Part shown: piece by piece, positions 20,071 to 28,267 of the stretch
Layout of the letters: each line of letters opens with the position of its first letter
How positions within the stretch are numbered: the stretch's first letter is position 1
Assembly: GCF_900102855.1 (NCBI RefSeq)
Contig: NZ_FMWD01000005.1
Coordinates: 1-45,067, forward strand
Direction: 5' to 3'
Length of the DNA stretch: 45,067 nucleotides
Origin: Thiohalomonas denitrificans
Lineage (GTDB): Bacteria > Pseudomonadota > Gammaproteobacteria > Thiohalomonadales > Thiohalomonadaceae
Made by a program: the position numbers and the translations under genes
Notes under the pieces: model-generated
What the model was told of the DNA's origin: nothing
Database searches by the model: none
Seen by the model: the letters and a program-made list of their open reading frames with translations, nothing else

Positions 20071-21576
20071 TTGCGCGCCGATCCGGTAATTGAGAAGCGG
20101 CTGCAGAGCCTCGAATCCCATCTCAAACATGAAAATCCGGTCTTGCTTTCCGCGGTCAAGAGCTTCCGGGAACTCGACCGTGTCGCCTATCGGATGGGGC
20201 TCCTCAAACGCACGCAGTCCTACGCGACGCTGATTCCCTGGTGGCCACTGATTTCCGTTCTCGGGACCTTCTCGTCAGGCAAGTCCACGTTTATCAACTA
20301 TTACCTGGACTACCCCCTTCAGATCACAGGCAATCAGGCGGTCGATGACAAGTTCACCGTCGTGTGTCACGGCCGCGAAGGGGACGTACACACGCTGCCG
20401 GGATTGGCCCTGGATGCGGACCCCCGCTTCCCGTTCTATCAGATCGGCGAAGAGATCGACAAAGTCGCAGAGGGGGAGGGGCGGCGCATCGATGCCTATC
20501 TCCAGCTCAAAACCTGCCCTTCTGAGGTGTTGCGGGGCAAGATCCTCATCGATTCGCCCGGCTTCGACGCGGACGAACAGCGTACCTCCATTCTACGCAT
20601 TACCGAACACATCGTGGACCTGTCGGACCTGGTGCTGGTGTTCTTCGACGCCCGCCATCCCGAGCCGGGCGCGATGCACGATACCCTGGAGTACCTGGTG
20701 GCGGACACCATCCGTCGGCCAGACTCCAGCAAGTTTCTCTATATCCTCAATCAGATTGACACCGCCGCCCGTGAAGACAATCCCGAGGAGGTCTTCGGAG
20801 CCTGGCAGCGGGCCTTGTCGCAAAAGGGACTGACCGCCGGTCGTTTTTACACCATCTACAATCCCGAGGCGGCCAACCCGATTGACGACGAAAGCCTGCA
20901 GCGTCGCTTCGAGAGCAAGCGCGATCGCGATCTCGAAGAGATCCGTAGTCGAATGGAGCAGGTCACCACCGAGCGGGCCTACCGGATAGTCGGTGCCCTG
21001 GAGTCCAAGGCACGGGATATCGAGGAGCGGGTGGTTCCGCTGCTGTCCGAAGCAATCGGTCGCTGGCGGCGGCTGACCCTCGGGCTCGATGCCGTGCTGC
21101 TTCTGGTCGTGCTCACCGCCTTTCTGGTGATAACGATCCAGGCCGGCTACTGGGAGGGCCTACGCTTCACCGCTCCCTGGTTCCAGAGCCTGATGGAGAA
21201 CGTCAACCTGGGCATCGCCGTTGCAGTGGTGTTGGTCGCCATCCTGGCTTATCTGCATCACATCATGCGCAACATCGCCCGTCGTCGCGTCCTCAAGTGG
21301 CTCACGGCGCAAGCCGAGAGCAGTCTGGATCGGGTCAGCCTGGCCGGTGCCTTTCGCAAAAGCACCCGCTTCTGGCACCGCCCATTCAGCCAGACCCCGA
21401 TTGGCTGGGGCCGCCGGGCCCGTAAACGCATTGCCCGTGTGGTTGCCGATACGGATCGCTTCGTGCAGAGCCTGAATGACCGGTTTGCAGACCCCACCGG
21501 CAAAGTGAAGGATACCGCGGAGGACAGCAAATCGGGATCGGTGGCGACAGTCCGCTCTGACAGCGAGATACAGTAA
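20071..21576 (+). CDS. Dynamin-like / EHD-type membrane GTPase
   Basis: 501 residues. GTPase domain: P-loop GTFSSGKST at 65-73, switch-II DSPGFD at 161-166, and NQID at 227-230 in place of N/TKxD. A charged helical stretch near 285-330 (many Arg/Glu) may form a stalk. Two membrane segments lie at about 336-356 and 377-397, followed by a basic C-terminal region. This is the layout of bacterial dynamin-like GTPases that bind and remodel membranes. Start is TTG at 20071 with GGAG upstream. No second dynamin gene is adjacent, as often occurs for paired bacterial dynamins. Its function here is unknown. The gacA promoter begins inside its 3' end. Confidence 0.8.
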   Translation: MRADPVIEKRLQSLESHLKHENPVLLSAVKSFRELDRVAYRMGLLKRTQSYATLIPWWPLISVLGTFSSGKSTFINYYLDYPLQITGNQAVDDKFTVVCHGREGDVHTLPGLALDADPRFPFYQIGEEIDKVAEGEGRRIDAYLQLKTCPSEVLRGKILIDSPGFDADEQRTSILRITEHIVDLSDLVLVFFDARHPEPGAMHDTLEYLVADTIRRPDSSKFLYILNQIDTAAREDNPEEVFGAWQRALSQKGLTAGRFYTIYNPEAANPIDDESLQRRFESKRDRDLEEIRSRMEQVTTERAYRIVGALESKARDIEERVVPLLSEAIGRWRRLTLGLDAVLLLVVLTAFLVITIQAGYWEGLRFTAPWFQSLMENVNLGIAVAVVLVAILAYLHHIMRNIARRRVLKWLTAQAESSLDRVSLAGAFRKSTRFWHRPFSQTPIGWGRRARKRIARVVADTDRFVQSLNDRFADPTGKVKDTAEDSKSGSVATVRSDSEIQ

Positions 21577-21586
21577 GGGCTATAAT
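21557..21586 (+). promoter_or_regulatory. Sigma-70 promoter of gacA
   Basis: CTGACA at 21557-21562, an 18-base spacer and a consensus TATAAT at 21581-21586. The -35 lies within the last codons of the GTPase gene. Confidence 0.75.
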
Positions 21587-21645
21587 CGCTCATGGTCGCC
21601 TCGGGGGGGGCGGCCGGTTTTTCCTTCAAAGGTCCAAAGTTAAAA

Positions 21646-22296
21646 ATGATAAAGGTCCTGCTTGTCGACGATCATGAATTGGTCCGCACCGGTATCCGCC
21701 GGCTGCTGGAGGATATAGAGGACATAGAAGTCTGTGGTGAAGCCTCCAGTGGTGAAGAGGCGCTGAACAGGGTCGCCGAATGCCATCCGGATGTGGTGCT
21801 GATGGACCTGAGCATGCCCGGGATCGGTGGACTGGAAACCACCCGGAAACTCTCACTGAATAGCCCGGATGTGGCCGTAATCATCGTTACCGTCCATACC
21901 GACGCCCCTTTCCCGAGCCGCCTGATGCAAGCCGGGGCAATGGGCTATCTCTCAAAAGGGGGGAGTCTGGACGAAATGCTGCATGCCATTCGCGAGGTGA
22001 AGGAAGGGGGTCGGTATATCAGCCCCAAGATCGCCCAGAATCTGGCGCTCTCCCTGATGGACGAAGAGGAGTCGCCGTTCTCGGTACTCTCGGAAAGGGA
22101 GCTGCAGGTCATGTTCATGCTAATCCAGGGACAAAAGGTCGCGAACATTTCCGAAAAGCTGAATCTCAGTCCCAAGACCATCAGTACCTACCGCCATCGC
22201 GTATTTGAAAAGCTCAAGGTCCAGAATGATGCGGGGCTCACGCGTCTTGCCATGTGTCATGGGCTCCTGGATGGCTATCTATCCTCTAATCAGTAG
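21646..22296 (+). CDS. uvrY: Two-component response regulator GacA/UvrY
   Basis: 216-residue NarL/FixJ-type regulator. The receiver domain carries acidic DD at 8-9, phospho-acceptor Asp54 (VLMDLSMPG) and Lys104. The LuxR-type helix-turn-helix occupies about 147-205 (LSERELQVMFMLIQGQKVANISEKLNLSPKTIS). Placement directly before uvrC identifies it as GacA/UvrY, the partner of BarA/GacS that activates small RNAs sequestering CsrA. Start at 21646 follows the family (MIKVLLVDDHELVR). The longer frame from 21592 has an implausible leader. The BarA/GacS kinase is not in the window; the stand-alone Hpt protein at 32700 may or may not be connected. Confidence 0.94.
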   Translation: MIKVLLVDDHELVRTGIRRLLEDIEDIEVCGEASSGEEALNRVAECHPDVVLMDLSMPGIGGLETTRKLSLNSPDVAVIIVTVHTDAPFPSRLMQAGAMGYLSKGGSLDEMLHAIREVKEGGRYISPKIAQNLALSLMDEEESPFSVLSERELQVMFMLIQGQKVANISEKLNLSPKTISTYRHRVFEKLKVQNDAGLTRLAMCHGLLDGYLSSNQ

Positions 22297-22489
22297 TTTA
22301 CGCTTGTCTTTTGACCAAAAACGTGAAGTCTGGGTTTTTCCGTTTTTCAGGGCCAGTCGGTGAATAATCAGGACCTTACAGGCGCCTCCTGAACTCATCT
22401 GTGAAGTGCGCCCGCCCTCCCGTCGTATTCTCCAGGGAACCGTCGACCGGGTATCGGCTTCCAAACCCCGATGAGCGCCGAAAATCCGA

Positions 22490-24334
22490 ATGAATCCCGA
22501 TAACCAGGAAACCTTCGATATCCAGGGTTTTCTCCAGACCCTGACGACACGGCCAGGTGTCTACCGCATGCTCGATGAGGATGGCAGGATCATCTACGTC
22601 GGTAAGGCGCGGAACCTCAAACGACGTGTCTCCAGCTATTTTCAGCGCCGGGACGACTCCCCCAAAACCCGCAGCCTGGTCGCGCAGATCCGCAGCATCG
22701 AAGTCACGGTAACCCATACCGAAGGCGAGGCGCTGCTGCTCGAAAACAACCTGATAAAGAAGCACCGTCCGCGCTACAACGTGCTGCTGCGGGACGACAA
22801 GAGCTATCCCTACATCTTCCTTTCCGAGGGGCCGTTTCCGCGTCTCGGATTCCACCGCGGCCGCCGTCGGGCCAAGGGACGCTACTTCGGACCGTTCCCC
22901 AACACTTCGGCAGTCCGTGAGAGCCTGAGCCTGCTGCAGAAGATCTTTCCGGTGCGCCAGTGCGAGGACAGCTACTTCGCCAACCGCAACCGGCCCTGCC
23001 TGCAATACCAGATCAAACGCTGCACCGGCCCCTGCGTGAAACGGGTGGACGAGGCCGGCTACCAGGAAGACGTGCGCCATTCGGTCATGTTCCTGGAGGG
23101 CAAGAGCAGTCAGGTGATCGACGAACTGGTGCAACGCATGGAGCAGGCATCGGAAAGGCTGGAGTTTGAACAAGCCGCCCGCTATCGGGACCAGATCGTG
23201 AACCTGCGCCGCGTACAGGAGAAGCAGTACGTCAGTGGCGAACGGGGCGACCTGGACGTCCTGGCGGTGCACCAACAGGCCGGCATCAGCTGTGTCCAGG
23301 TCTTTTTCATTCGTGGGGGCCGGAATCTGGGTAATCGTCTCTACTATCCCCAGCACACCACCCACGCCCCACCGCCCGAGGTGATCGGTGCCTTTATTGC
23401 CCAGTATTACCTGGCCAACCGCAGCGACCGGCTGGTGCCCCCCGAGCTGCTGCTGAACGTCGAACCCGAAGACCGCGAACTACTGGAACAGGTCCTCGGA
23501 GAGCGGGCCGGCAGGAAGGTGGCAGTTACAGCCAGGGTGCGCGGCGACCGGGCCCGCTGGGTAGAGATGGCGGTACGCAATGCGGAGCACGCCCTGAAAG
23601 CCCACCTGGCGACCCGCAGCAGCCAGCAAAAGCGCTTCGAAGCCCTGCAGGAGGAGCTCGGGCTGAGCGAACTGCCGCGCCGGATCGAATGCTTCGACAT
23701 CAGTCATACGCAGGGTGAAGCCACCGTCGCCTCCTGTGTGGTGTTCGACAACAACGGACCGCTCAAATCGGATTACCGCCGCTTCAATATCGAAAACATC
23801 ACCCCCGGCGATGACTACGCCGCGATGCATCAGGCGTTGACCCGACGTTTTCGACGCCTCAAGGAGGAGGACGGAAAGCTGCCCGACCTACTGCTCATCG
23901 ATGGCGGTAAAGGGCAAATCACCCAGGCCGAAGCGGTACTTGGCGATCTCCAGGTTGCGGGCGTGACCCTGGTCGGCGTAGCCAAGGGAGCGAGCCGGCG
24001 GCCCGGACTGGAGCAGTTGATTATTTCCGGGCACAATGGCGCTGTCTCGCTGCCGCCCGATTCACCGGCACTGCACCTGATTCAGCATGTCCGCGATGAA
24101 GCGCATCGTTTCGCCATCGCAGGCCATCGACAACGGCGCGCCAAAAGCCGGCGCAGTTCACCGCTGGAGGCCATCGAAGGGTTGGGGCCAAAGCGGCGAC
24201 AGCAGCTCTTGCGCCAGTTCGGCGGGCTCCAGGAAGTCGTACGGGCGGGGGTGGAAGACCTGAGTTCCGTGCACGGCATCAGCCGGCAATTGGCTCAACG
24301 CATCTACGACACGCTGCATCCGGATGAGAAATAG
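22490..24334 (+). CDS. uvrC: Excinuclease ABC subunit C
   Basis: Makes both incisions in nucleotide excision repair. The GIY-YIG nuclease domain is at the N-terminus (GVY 23-25, YVG 36-38), a four-Cys-type CEDSYFANRNRPCLQYQIKR region at about 158-180 reads ..C..C..C..C, the UVR domain that binds UvrB follows around 200-240, the RNase H-like second nuclease has CFDISHTQG near 401-409, and helix-hairpin-helix motifs lie in the last 60 residues. 614 residues. pgsA starts directly after the stop. Confidence 0.97.
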   Translation: MNPDNQETFDIQGFLQTLTTRPGVYRMLDEDGRIIYVGKARNLKRRVSSYFQRRDDSPKTRSLVAQIRSIEVTVTHTEGEALLLENNLIKKHRPRYNVLLRDDKSYPYIFLSEGPFPRLGFHRGRRRAKGRYFGPFPNTSAVRESLSLLQKIFPVRQCEDSYFANRNRPCLQYQIKRCTGPCVKRVDEAGYQEDVRHSVMFLEGKSSQVIDELVQRMEQASERLEFEQAARYRDQIVNLRRVQEKQYVSGERGDLDVLAVHQQAGISCVQVFFIRGGRNLGNRLYYPQHTTHAPPPEVIGAFIAQYYLANRSDRLVPPELLLNVEPEDRELLEQVLGERAGRKVAVTARVRGDRARWVEMAVRNAEHALKAHLATRSSQQKRFEALQEELGLSELPRRIECFDISHTQGEATVASCVVFDNNGPLKSDYRRFNIENITPGDDYAAMHQALTRRFRRLKEEDGKLPDLLLIDGGKGQITQAEAVLGDLQVAGVTLVGVAKGASRRPGLEQLIISGHNGAVSLPPDSPALHLIQHVRDEAHRFAIAGHRQRRAKSRRSSPLEAIEGLGPKRRQQLLRQFGGLQEVVRAGVEDLSSVHGISRQLAQRIYDTLHPDEK

Positions 24335-24919
24335 ATGAATTTCACCATACCGACAATCCTGACGCTCTTGCGCATCGTGCTGATCCCGGTGTTTGTGGTT
24401 TTCTATTACTTGCCGGTGGAGTGGGCGCATCTGGCGACCACTATCATCTTTGCCTCTGCCGCGGTGACCGATTGGCTCGACGGCTATCTCGCCCGCCGGC
24501 TGCAGGCGCACTCCTCATTCGGTGCATTTCTCGACCCGGTGGCGGACAAGTTGATGGTGGCCACCGCGCTGGTGTTAATCGTCGACAGTAATCCAACCAC
24601 TTTTAGCGGATTCTGGATGGCACTGCCGGCGGCCATCATCATTGGTCGCGAGATCACCATCTCGGCGCTTCGTGAGTGGATGGCCGAACTGGGCGCCACC
24701 GCAACCGTGGCGGTAAGCATGCTCGGCAAAATAAAAACCACCGCGCAGATGGCGGCTCTGCTGCTGCTCATCTACCAAGAGCCCCTTGCGGGCCTGCCGA
24801 CCGCTCTGGTAGGATTCGCGCTTCTTTACGTCGCCGCTGCTCTGACGCTCTGGTCGATGGTGATGTACATGAGGTCGGCCTGGCCGGTCCTTGTGGCTCG
24901 GGAAGGTTCGGGGCTTTAG
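24335..24919 (+). CDS. pgsA: CDP-diacylglycerol-glycerol-3-phosphate 3-phosphatidyltransferase
   Basis: Makes phosphatidylglycerol phosphate, the committed step of anionic phospholipid synthesis, in the inner membrane. The CDP-alcohol phosphotransferase motif D-G-x2-A-R-x8-G-x3-D-x3-D is complete, with Asp46, Asp49, Asp67 and Asp71. 194 residues with about four to five membrane helices. The ATG begins in the base after the uvrC stop codon. The uvrY-uvrC-pgsA-tRNA order is as in E. coli. Confidence 0.96.
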   Translation: MNFTIPTILTLLRIVLIPVFVVFYYLPVEWAHLATTIIFASAAVTDWLDGYLARRLQAHSSFGAFLDPVADKLMVATALVLIVDSNPTTFSGFWMALPAAIIIGREITISALREWMAELGATATVAVSMLGKIKTTAQMAALLLLIYQEPLAGLPTALVGFALLYVAAALTLWSMVMYMRSAWPVLVAREGSGL

Positions 24920-24929
24920 CTTCCAGAGC

Positions 24930-24957
24930 TTGACACCGAAGCTCTCCTGAATACAAT
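24930..24957 (+). promoter_or_regulatory. Sigma-70 promoter of the tRNA cluster
   Basis: Consensus TTGACA at 24930-24935, 16-base spacer, TACAAT at 24952-24957, about 20 bases ahead of the first tRNA-Gly. Confidence 0.85.
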
Positions 24958-24976
24958 GAGCGTCGCTTTGAATTAT

Positions 24977-25052
24977 GCGGGAATAGCTCAGCTGGTAGAG
25001 CACAACCTTGCCAAGGTTGGGGTCGCGAGTTCGAATCTCGTTTCCCGCTCCA
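24977..25052 (+). tRNA. tRNA-Gly (anticodon GCC), copy 1
   Basis: 76 bases with encoded CCA. Acceptor GCGGGAA/TTCCCGC, D arm AGCTCAGCTGGTAGAGC, anticodon loop TTGCCAA, T arm GTTCGAATC. Identical to the copy at 25190. Confidence 0.98.
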
Positions 25053-25062
25053 AATGCCGAAA

Positions 25063-25088
25063 CCTCGGCCGATAAGCCGGGGTTTTTT
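25063..25088 (+). terminator. Terminator-like hairpin between tRNA-Gly and tRNA-Cys
   Basis: CCTCGGC (25063-25069) pairs with GCCGGGG (25076-25082) with one T-G pair and a 6-base loop, followed by TTTTTT. The T-rich tail ends right at the first base of tRNA-Cys. Confidence 0.8.
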
Positions 25089-25094
25089 GTTTTT

Positions 25095-25168
25095 GGCTGG
25101 GTGGCAGAGTGGTTATGCAGCGGCCTGCAAAGCCGTGTACAGCGGTTCGATTCCGCTCCCAGCCTCCA
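25095..25168 (+). tRNA. tRNA-Cys (anticodon GCA)
   Basis: 74 bases with encoded CCA. Acceptor GGCTGGG/CCCAGCC, anticodon stem CGGCC/.. with CTGCAAA loop, T arm GGTTCGATTCC. It lies between two identical tRNA-Gly genes. Confidence 0.97.
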
Positions 25169-25189
25169 TAAAAGAAGTAAAAGAAAAAA

Positions 25190-25265
25190 GCGGGAATAGC
25201 TCAGCTGGTAGAGCACAACCTTGCCAAGGTTGGGGTCGCGAGTTCGAATCTCGTTTCCCGCTCCA
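25190..25265 (+). tRNA. tRNA-Gly (anticodon GCC), copy 2
   Basis: Base-for-base identical to the copy at 24977, 213 bases downstream. The repeat unit including the flanking GC-rich terminators looks like a local duplication. Confidence 0.98.
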
Positions 25266-25276
25266 AATCGAAAAAA

Positions 25277-25304
25277 CCCCGGCCCCTCGTGCCGGGGTTT
25301 TTTT
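25277..25304 (+). terminator. Terminator after the second tRNA-Gly
   Basis: CCCCGGC (25277-25283) pairs with GCCGGGG (25291-25297) around a 7-base loop, followed by seven T. A run of A precedes the stem, so it could act on both strands. Confidence 0.92.
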
Positions 25305-25368
25305 GTTTAAGGTCGGCGAAGACCTCCCTTTTTAACCTACCGTTGGGTAGAATCGCAGCGATTCCACC

Positions 25369-25455
25369 GCCCGGGTGGCGAAATTGGTAGACGCAAGGGA
25401 CTTAAAATCCCTCGGGGGCAACCCCGTACCGGTTCGATTCCGGTCCCGGGCACCA
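25369..25455 (+). tRNA. tRNA-Leu (anticodon TAA)
   Basis: 87 bases with encoded CCA. Acceptor GCCCGGG/CCCGGGC, anticodon loop with TAA, long variable arm (CTCGGGGGCAACCCCGT) and T arm GGTTCGATTCC. It sits past the terminator of the Gly-Cys-Gly cluster; a TAGAAT at 25348-25353 might be its -10, but no good -35 was found. Confidence 0.97.
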
Positions 25456-25843
25456 TTTATCGGACGAGCAAGTTCCCTCTGAAGAAACGCTCTTCCGTGC
25501 AAACCACCGATCATACTGGTCCTGCAACGCACGCCAACTCTCCGGAGTACTCCTCGAAGGCCTTCGAAAGCCGCAACGCCCTCTACTGATACCGCTCTTG
25601 CCCTGTCGCACAGGCGGCATTCGGGCTGGGTCAGGGGCACCGGGCCTTGCTTCCTTCTTTTTTGAGACGACCGATTTCCGGGAACGCCATTTCGAGAAAT
25701 GCCTTGACCGGAACAGGTAGGGCAGGGTTCGGCCCCGCGGTTCTCCGGTTGCAATGTACCCGCCCTCTGCTAATGCCTATAGGGAGTTGTCGTCCGGAAT
25801 CAGGGCGGCGCCTTTCCATCTGGGACGCCCGGAGGCGGATTCC
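25456..25843. promoter_or_regulatory. Intergenic region upstream of phosphoketolase, with a perfect palindrome
   Basis: 388 bases without a supportable gene. CATTTCGAGAAATG at 25688-25701 is a perfect 14-base palindrome, two bases before a TTGACC (25704-25709) that could be a -35. The matching -10 is not convincing. A repressor or activator site is possible. I looked for a repeated tRNA-Leu 3' end that would mark an integrated island and saw none. Confidence 0.4.
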
Positions 25844-28234
25844 ATGAATGACGTGTCAACCCGAGTCATTTCCGAGGCCCCGCTTGCCGAGGAAGAGTTG
25901 GACCGGATGCATGCCTATTGGCGTGCGGCCAATTACCTTTCAGTGGGCCAGATCTATCTGCTCGACAATCCGTTGCTGCGCGAAGCTCTCAAGCCGGAGC
26001 ACGTCAAGGCGCGCCTGCTCGGACACTGGGGCACCACGCCGGGGCTAAACTTCATCTATGCACATCTGAATCGGGTCATCAGGGACCGCGACCTGGATAT
26101 GATTTATATCTGCGGTCCCGGGCACGGTGGGCCGGCAATGGTGGCCAATACCTACCTGGAGGGGAGCTACAGCGAGCTCTATCCCAACGTGCCGCAGAGC
26201 ACCGAGGGGCTTCAACAGCTGTTCAAGCAGTTTTCCTTCCCCGGAGGTATCCCCAGTCATGCAGCCCCGGAAACACCGGGCTCTATTCATGAGGGTGGAG
26301 AACTCGGCTATGCCGTCTCCCATGCCTACGGGGCGGTATTCGATAACCCCGACCTGATTGCCACCTGCGTGGTCGGCGACGGTGAAGCGGAGACCGGACC
26401 GCTGGCCGCCGCATGGCACTCGAACAAATTCCTGAATCCTGTTCGTGACGGGGCGGTACTGCCCATTTTACACCTGAACGGCTACAAGATCGCCGGTCCC
26501 ACAGTGCTGGCCCGAATGGCAAAGTCGGAGCTTGAGGCTCTCTTCGTCGGTTATGGCTACAAGCCCTATTTTGTCGAAGGTTCCGAACCTACTGCAATGC
26601 ACCAGCAGATGGCCGGTACGCTTGATGTGGTACTGGACGAGATCCGCGAAATCCAGGAACAGGCCCGCACCACGGGTGAAGCCCGGCGCCCCCGCTGGCC
26701 GCTGATCATCCTCCGCAGTCCCAAGGGGTGGACGGGTCCGAAAGAGGTGGACGGCCGCAAAATGGAAGGTTTCTGGCGCTCTCACCAGGTGCCGTTTTCG
26801 GACATGCTCAAGAATCCGGAGCATCTGCAACTGCTCGAGGACTGGTTAAAGAGTTACCGTCCTGAGGAGCTGTTCGACGAGGAGGGACGATTGCTTCCGG
26901 AACTCGCCGAGCTTGCTCCACGAGGCGATCGGCGTATGGGAGCCAATCCCCATGCCAACGGTGGTCTTCTCCTCAAGGACCTGCGGTTGCCGGATTTTCG
27001 TCTATCGGCCGTGGAGGTGCTGAAGCCGGGCAATACGATCGCGGAAGCGACCCGCGTGCTGGGCACCTGGTTGCGCGATGTCATGAAGTACAATGCCAAG
27101 TCCGCCAACTTCCGCGTCATGGGCCCCGATGAGACCGCATCGAACCGGCTGAATGCGCTGTTCGAAGTGACGGATCGGGTCTGGATGGATGAAATCCTGC
27201 CGGAGGACGAAAACCTCTCTCCGGATGGACGGGTCATGGAGATCCTTTCGGAGCACACCTGCCAGGGTTGGCTGGAGGGCTACTTGCTCACCGGGCGCCA
27301 CGGGATCTTCTCTTGCTATGAAGCCTTCATCCATATCATCGATTCGATGTTCAACCAGCATGCCAAATGGCTGAAGGTGGCACAGAAAGAGATCCCCTGG
27401 CGGCGGCCCATCGCCTCGCTGAACTATCTGCTGACCTCGCACGTATGGCGCCAGGACCATAACGGCTTCTCGCATCAGGACCCGGGCTTTATCGATCATG
27501 TGGTCAACAAGAAGGCCGATGTCATCCGGGTCTACCTGCCGCCCGATGCCAACTCGCTCCTTTGCGTGGCGGACAAGTGCCTGCGAAGCCGCAATTTCGT
27601 CAACGTGATCGTTGCCGGCAAGCAGGCCCAGCCCCAGTGGCTGGATATGGATTCGGCGGTGAAGCACTGTACGGCCGGTATTGGTATCTGGGAGTGGGCG
27701 AGCAACGACCGCGGCACAGAGCCGGATGTGGTACTCGGCTGCGCGGGTGATGTGCCCACCCTGGAGACCCTCGCCGCGGTGGACTTGCTGGACCAGCTGG
27801 TCCCCGACCTCAAGGTGCGGGTGGTGAATGTGGTTGACCTGATGACCCTGCAACCGAAGGAGGAGCATCCCCACGGGTTGTCGGACCGGGACTTCGATAC
27901 CCTCTTCACCACCAATAAGCCGATCATCTTCGCCTATCACGGCTATCCCTGGCTGATCCACCGGCTCACCTACCGGCGCACCAATCACGACAACCTGCAT
28001 GTGCGCGGCTTCAAGGAGGAGGGCACCACCACGACACCGTTCGATATGGTGGTACGCAACGACCTCGACCGCTTCCATTTGGTCAGCGACGTCATCGAAC
28101 GGGTGCCGCAGCTGGGCTACCTGGCGGCCTACGCCAAGCAGGTGGTGCGGGACAAGCTGATCGAACACAAGGACTATATCGCCAGGCACGGCGAGGACAT
28201 GCCGGAAGTGCGCAACTGGAAATGGGTGCGCTGA
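25844..28234 (+). CDS. xfp: Phosphoketolase (xylulose-5-phosphate / fructose-6-phosphate)
   Basis: Thiamine-diphosphate enzyme that splits xylulose-5-P or fructose-6-P with phosphate to acetyl-phosphate and a shorter sugar phosphate. 796 residues from ATG 25844, which has GGAGG 8 bases upstream; a longer frame from 25754 lacks this. Family motifs: WGTTPGLNF near 62-70, GHGGP at 93-97, and the ThDP motif [11 protein letters not shown] at 178-188. [19 protein letters not shown] lies in the second half, and the [20 protein letters not shown]-like C-terminal stretch is present. No acetate kinase or phosphotransacetylase is adjacent. It converges on the MBL/rhodanese gene. Substrate preference between X5P and F6P cannot be told. 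Confidence 0.95.
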   Translation: MNDVSTRVISEAPLAEEELDRMHAYWRAANYLSVGQIYLLDNPLLREALKPEHVKARLLGHWGTTPGLNFIYAHLNRVIRDRDLDMIYICGPGHGGPAMVANTYLEGSYSELYPNVPQSTEGLQQLFKQFSFPGGIPSHAAPETPGSIHEGGELGYAVSHAYGAVFDNPDLIATCVVGDGEAETGPLAAAWHSNKFLNPVRDGAVLPILHLNGYKIAGPTVLARMAKSELEALFVGYGYKPYFVEGSEPTAMHQQMAGTLDVVLDEIREIQEQARTTGEARRPRWPLIILRSPKGWTGPKEVDGRKMEGFWRSHQVPFSDMLKNPEHLQLLEDWLKSYRPEELFDEEGRLLPELAELAPRGDRRMGANPHANGGLLLKDLRLPDFRLSAVEVLKPGNTIAEATRVLGTWLRDVMKYNAKSANFRVMGPDETASNRLNALFEVTDRVWMDEILPEDENLSPDGRVMEILSEHTCQGWLEGYLLTGRHGIFSCYEAFIHIIDSMFNQHAKWLKVAQKEIPWRRPIASLNYLLTSHVWRQDHNGFSHQDPGFIDHVVNKKADVIRVYLPPDANSLLCVADKCLRSRNFVNVIVAGKQAQPQWLDMDSAVKHCTAGIGIWEWASNDRGTEPDVVLGCAGDVPTLETLAAVDLLDQLVPDLKVRVVNVVDLMTLQPKEEHPHGLSDRDFDTLFTTNKPIIFAYHGYPWLIHRLTYRRTNHDNLHVRGFKEEGTTTTPFDMVVRNDLDRFHLVSDVIERVPQLGYLAAYAKQVVRDKLIEHKDYIARHGEDMPEVRNWKWVR

Positions 28235-28267
28235 ACGGGTCGAGCCGTCTTCACGGTTGGTTGGATA

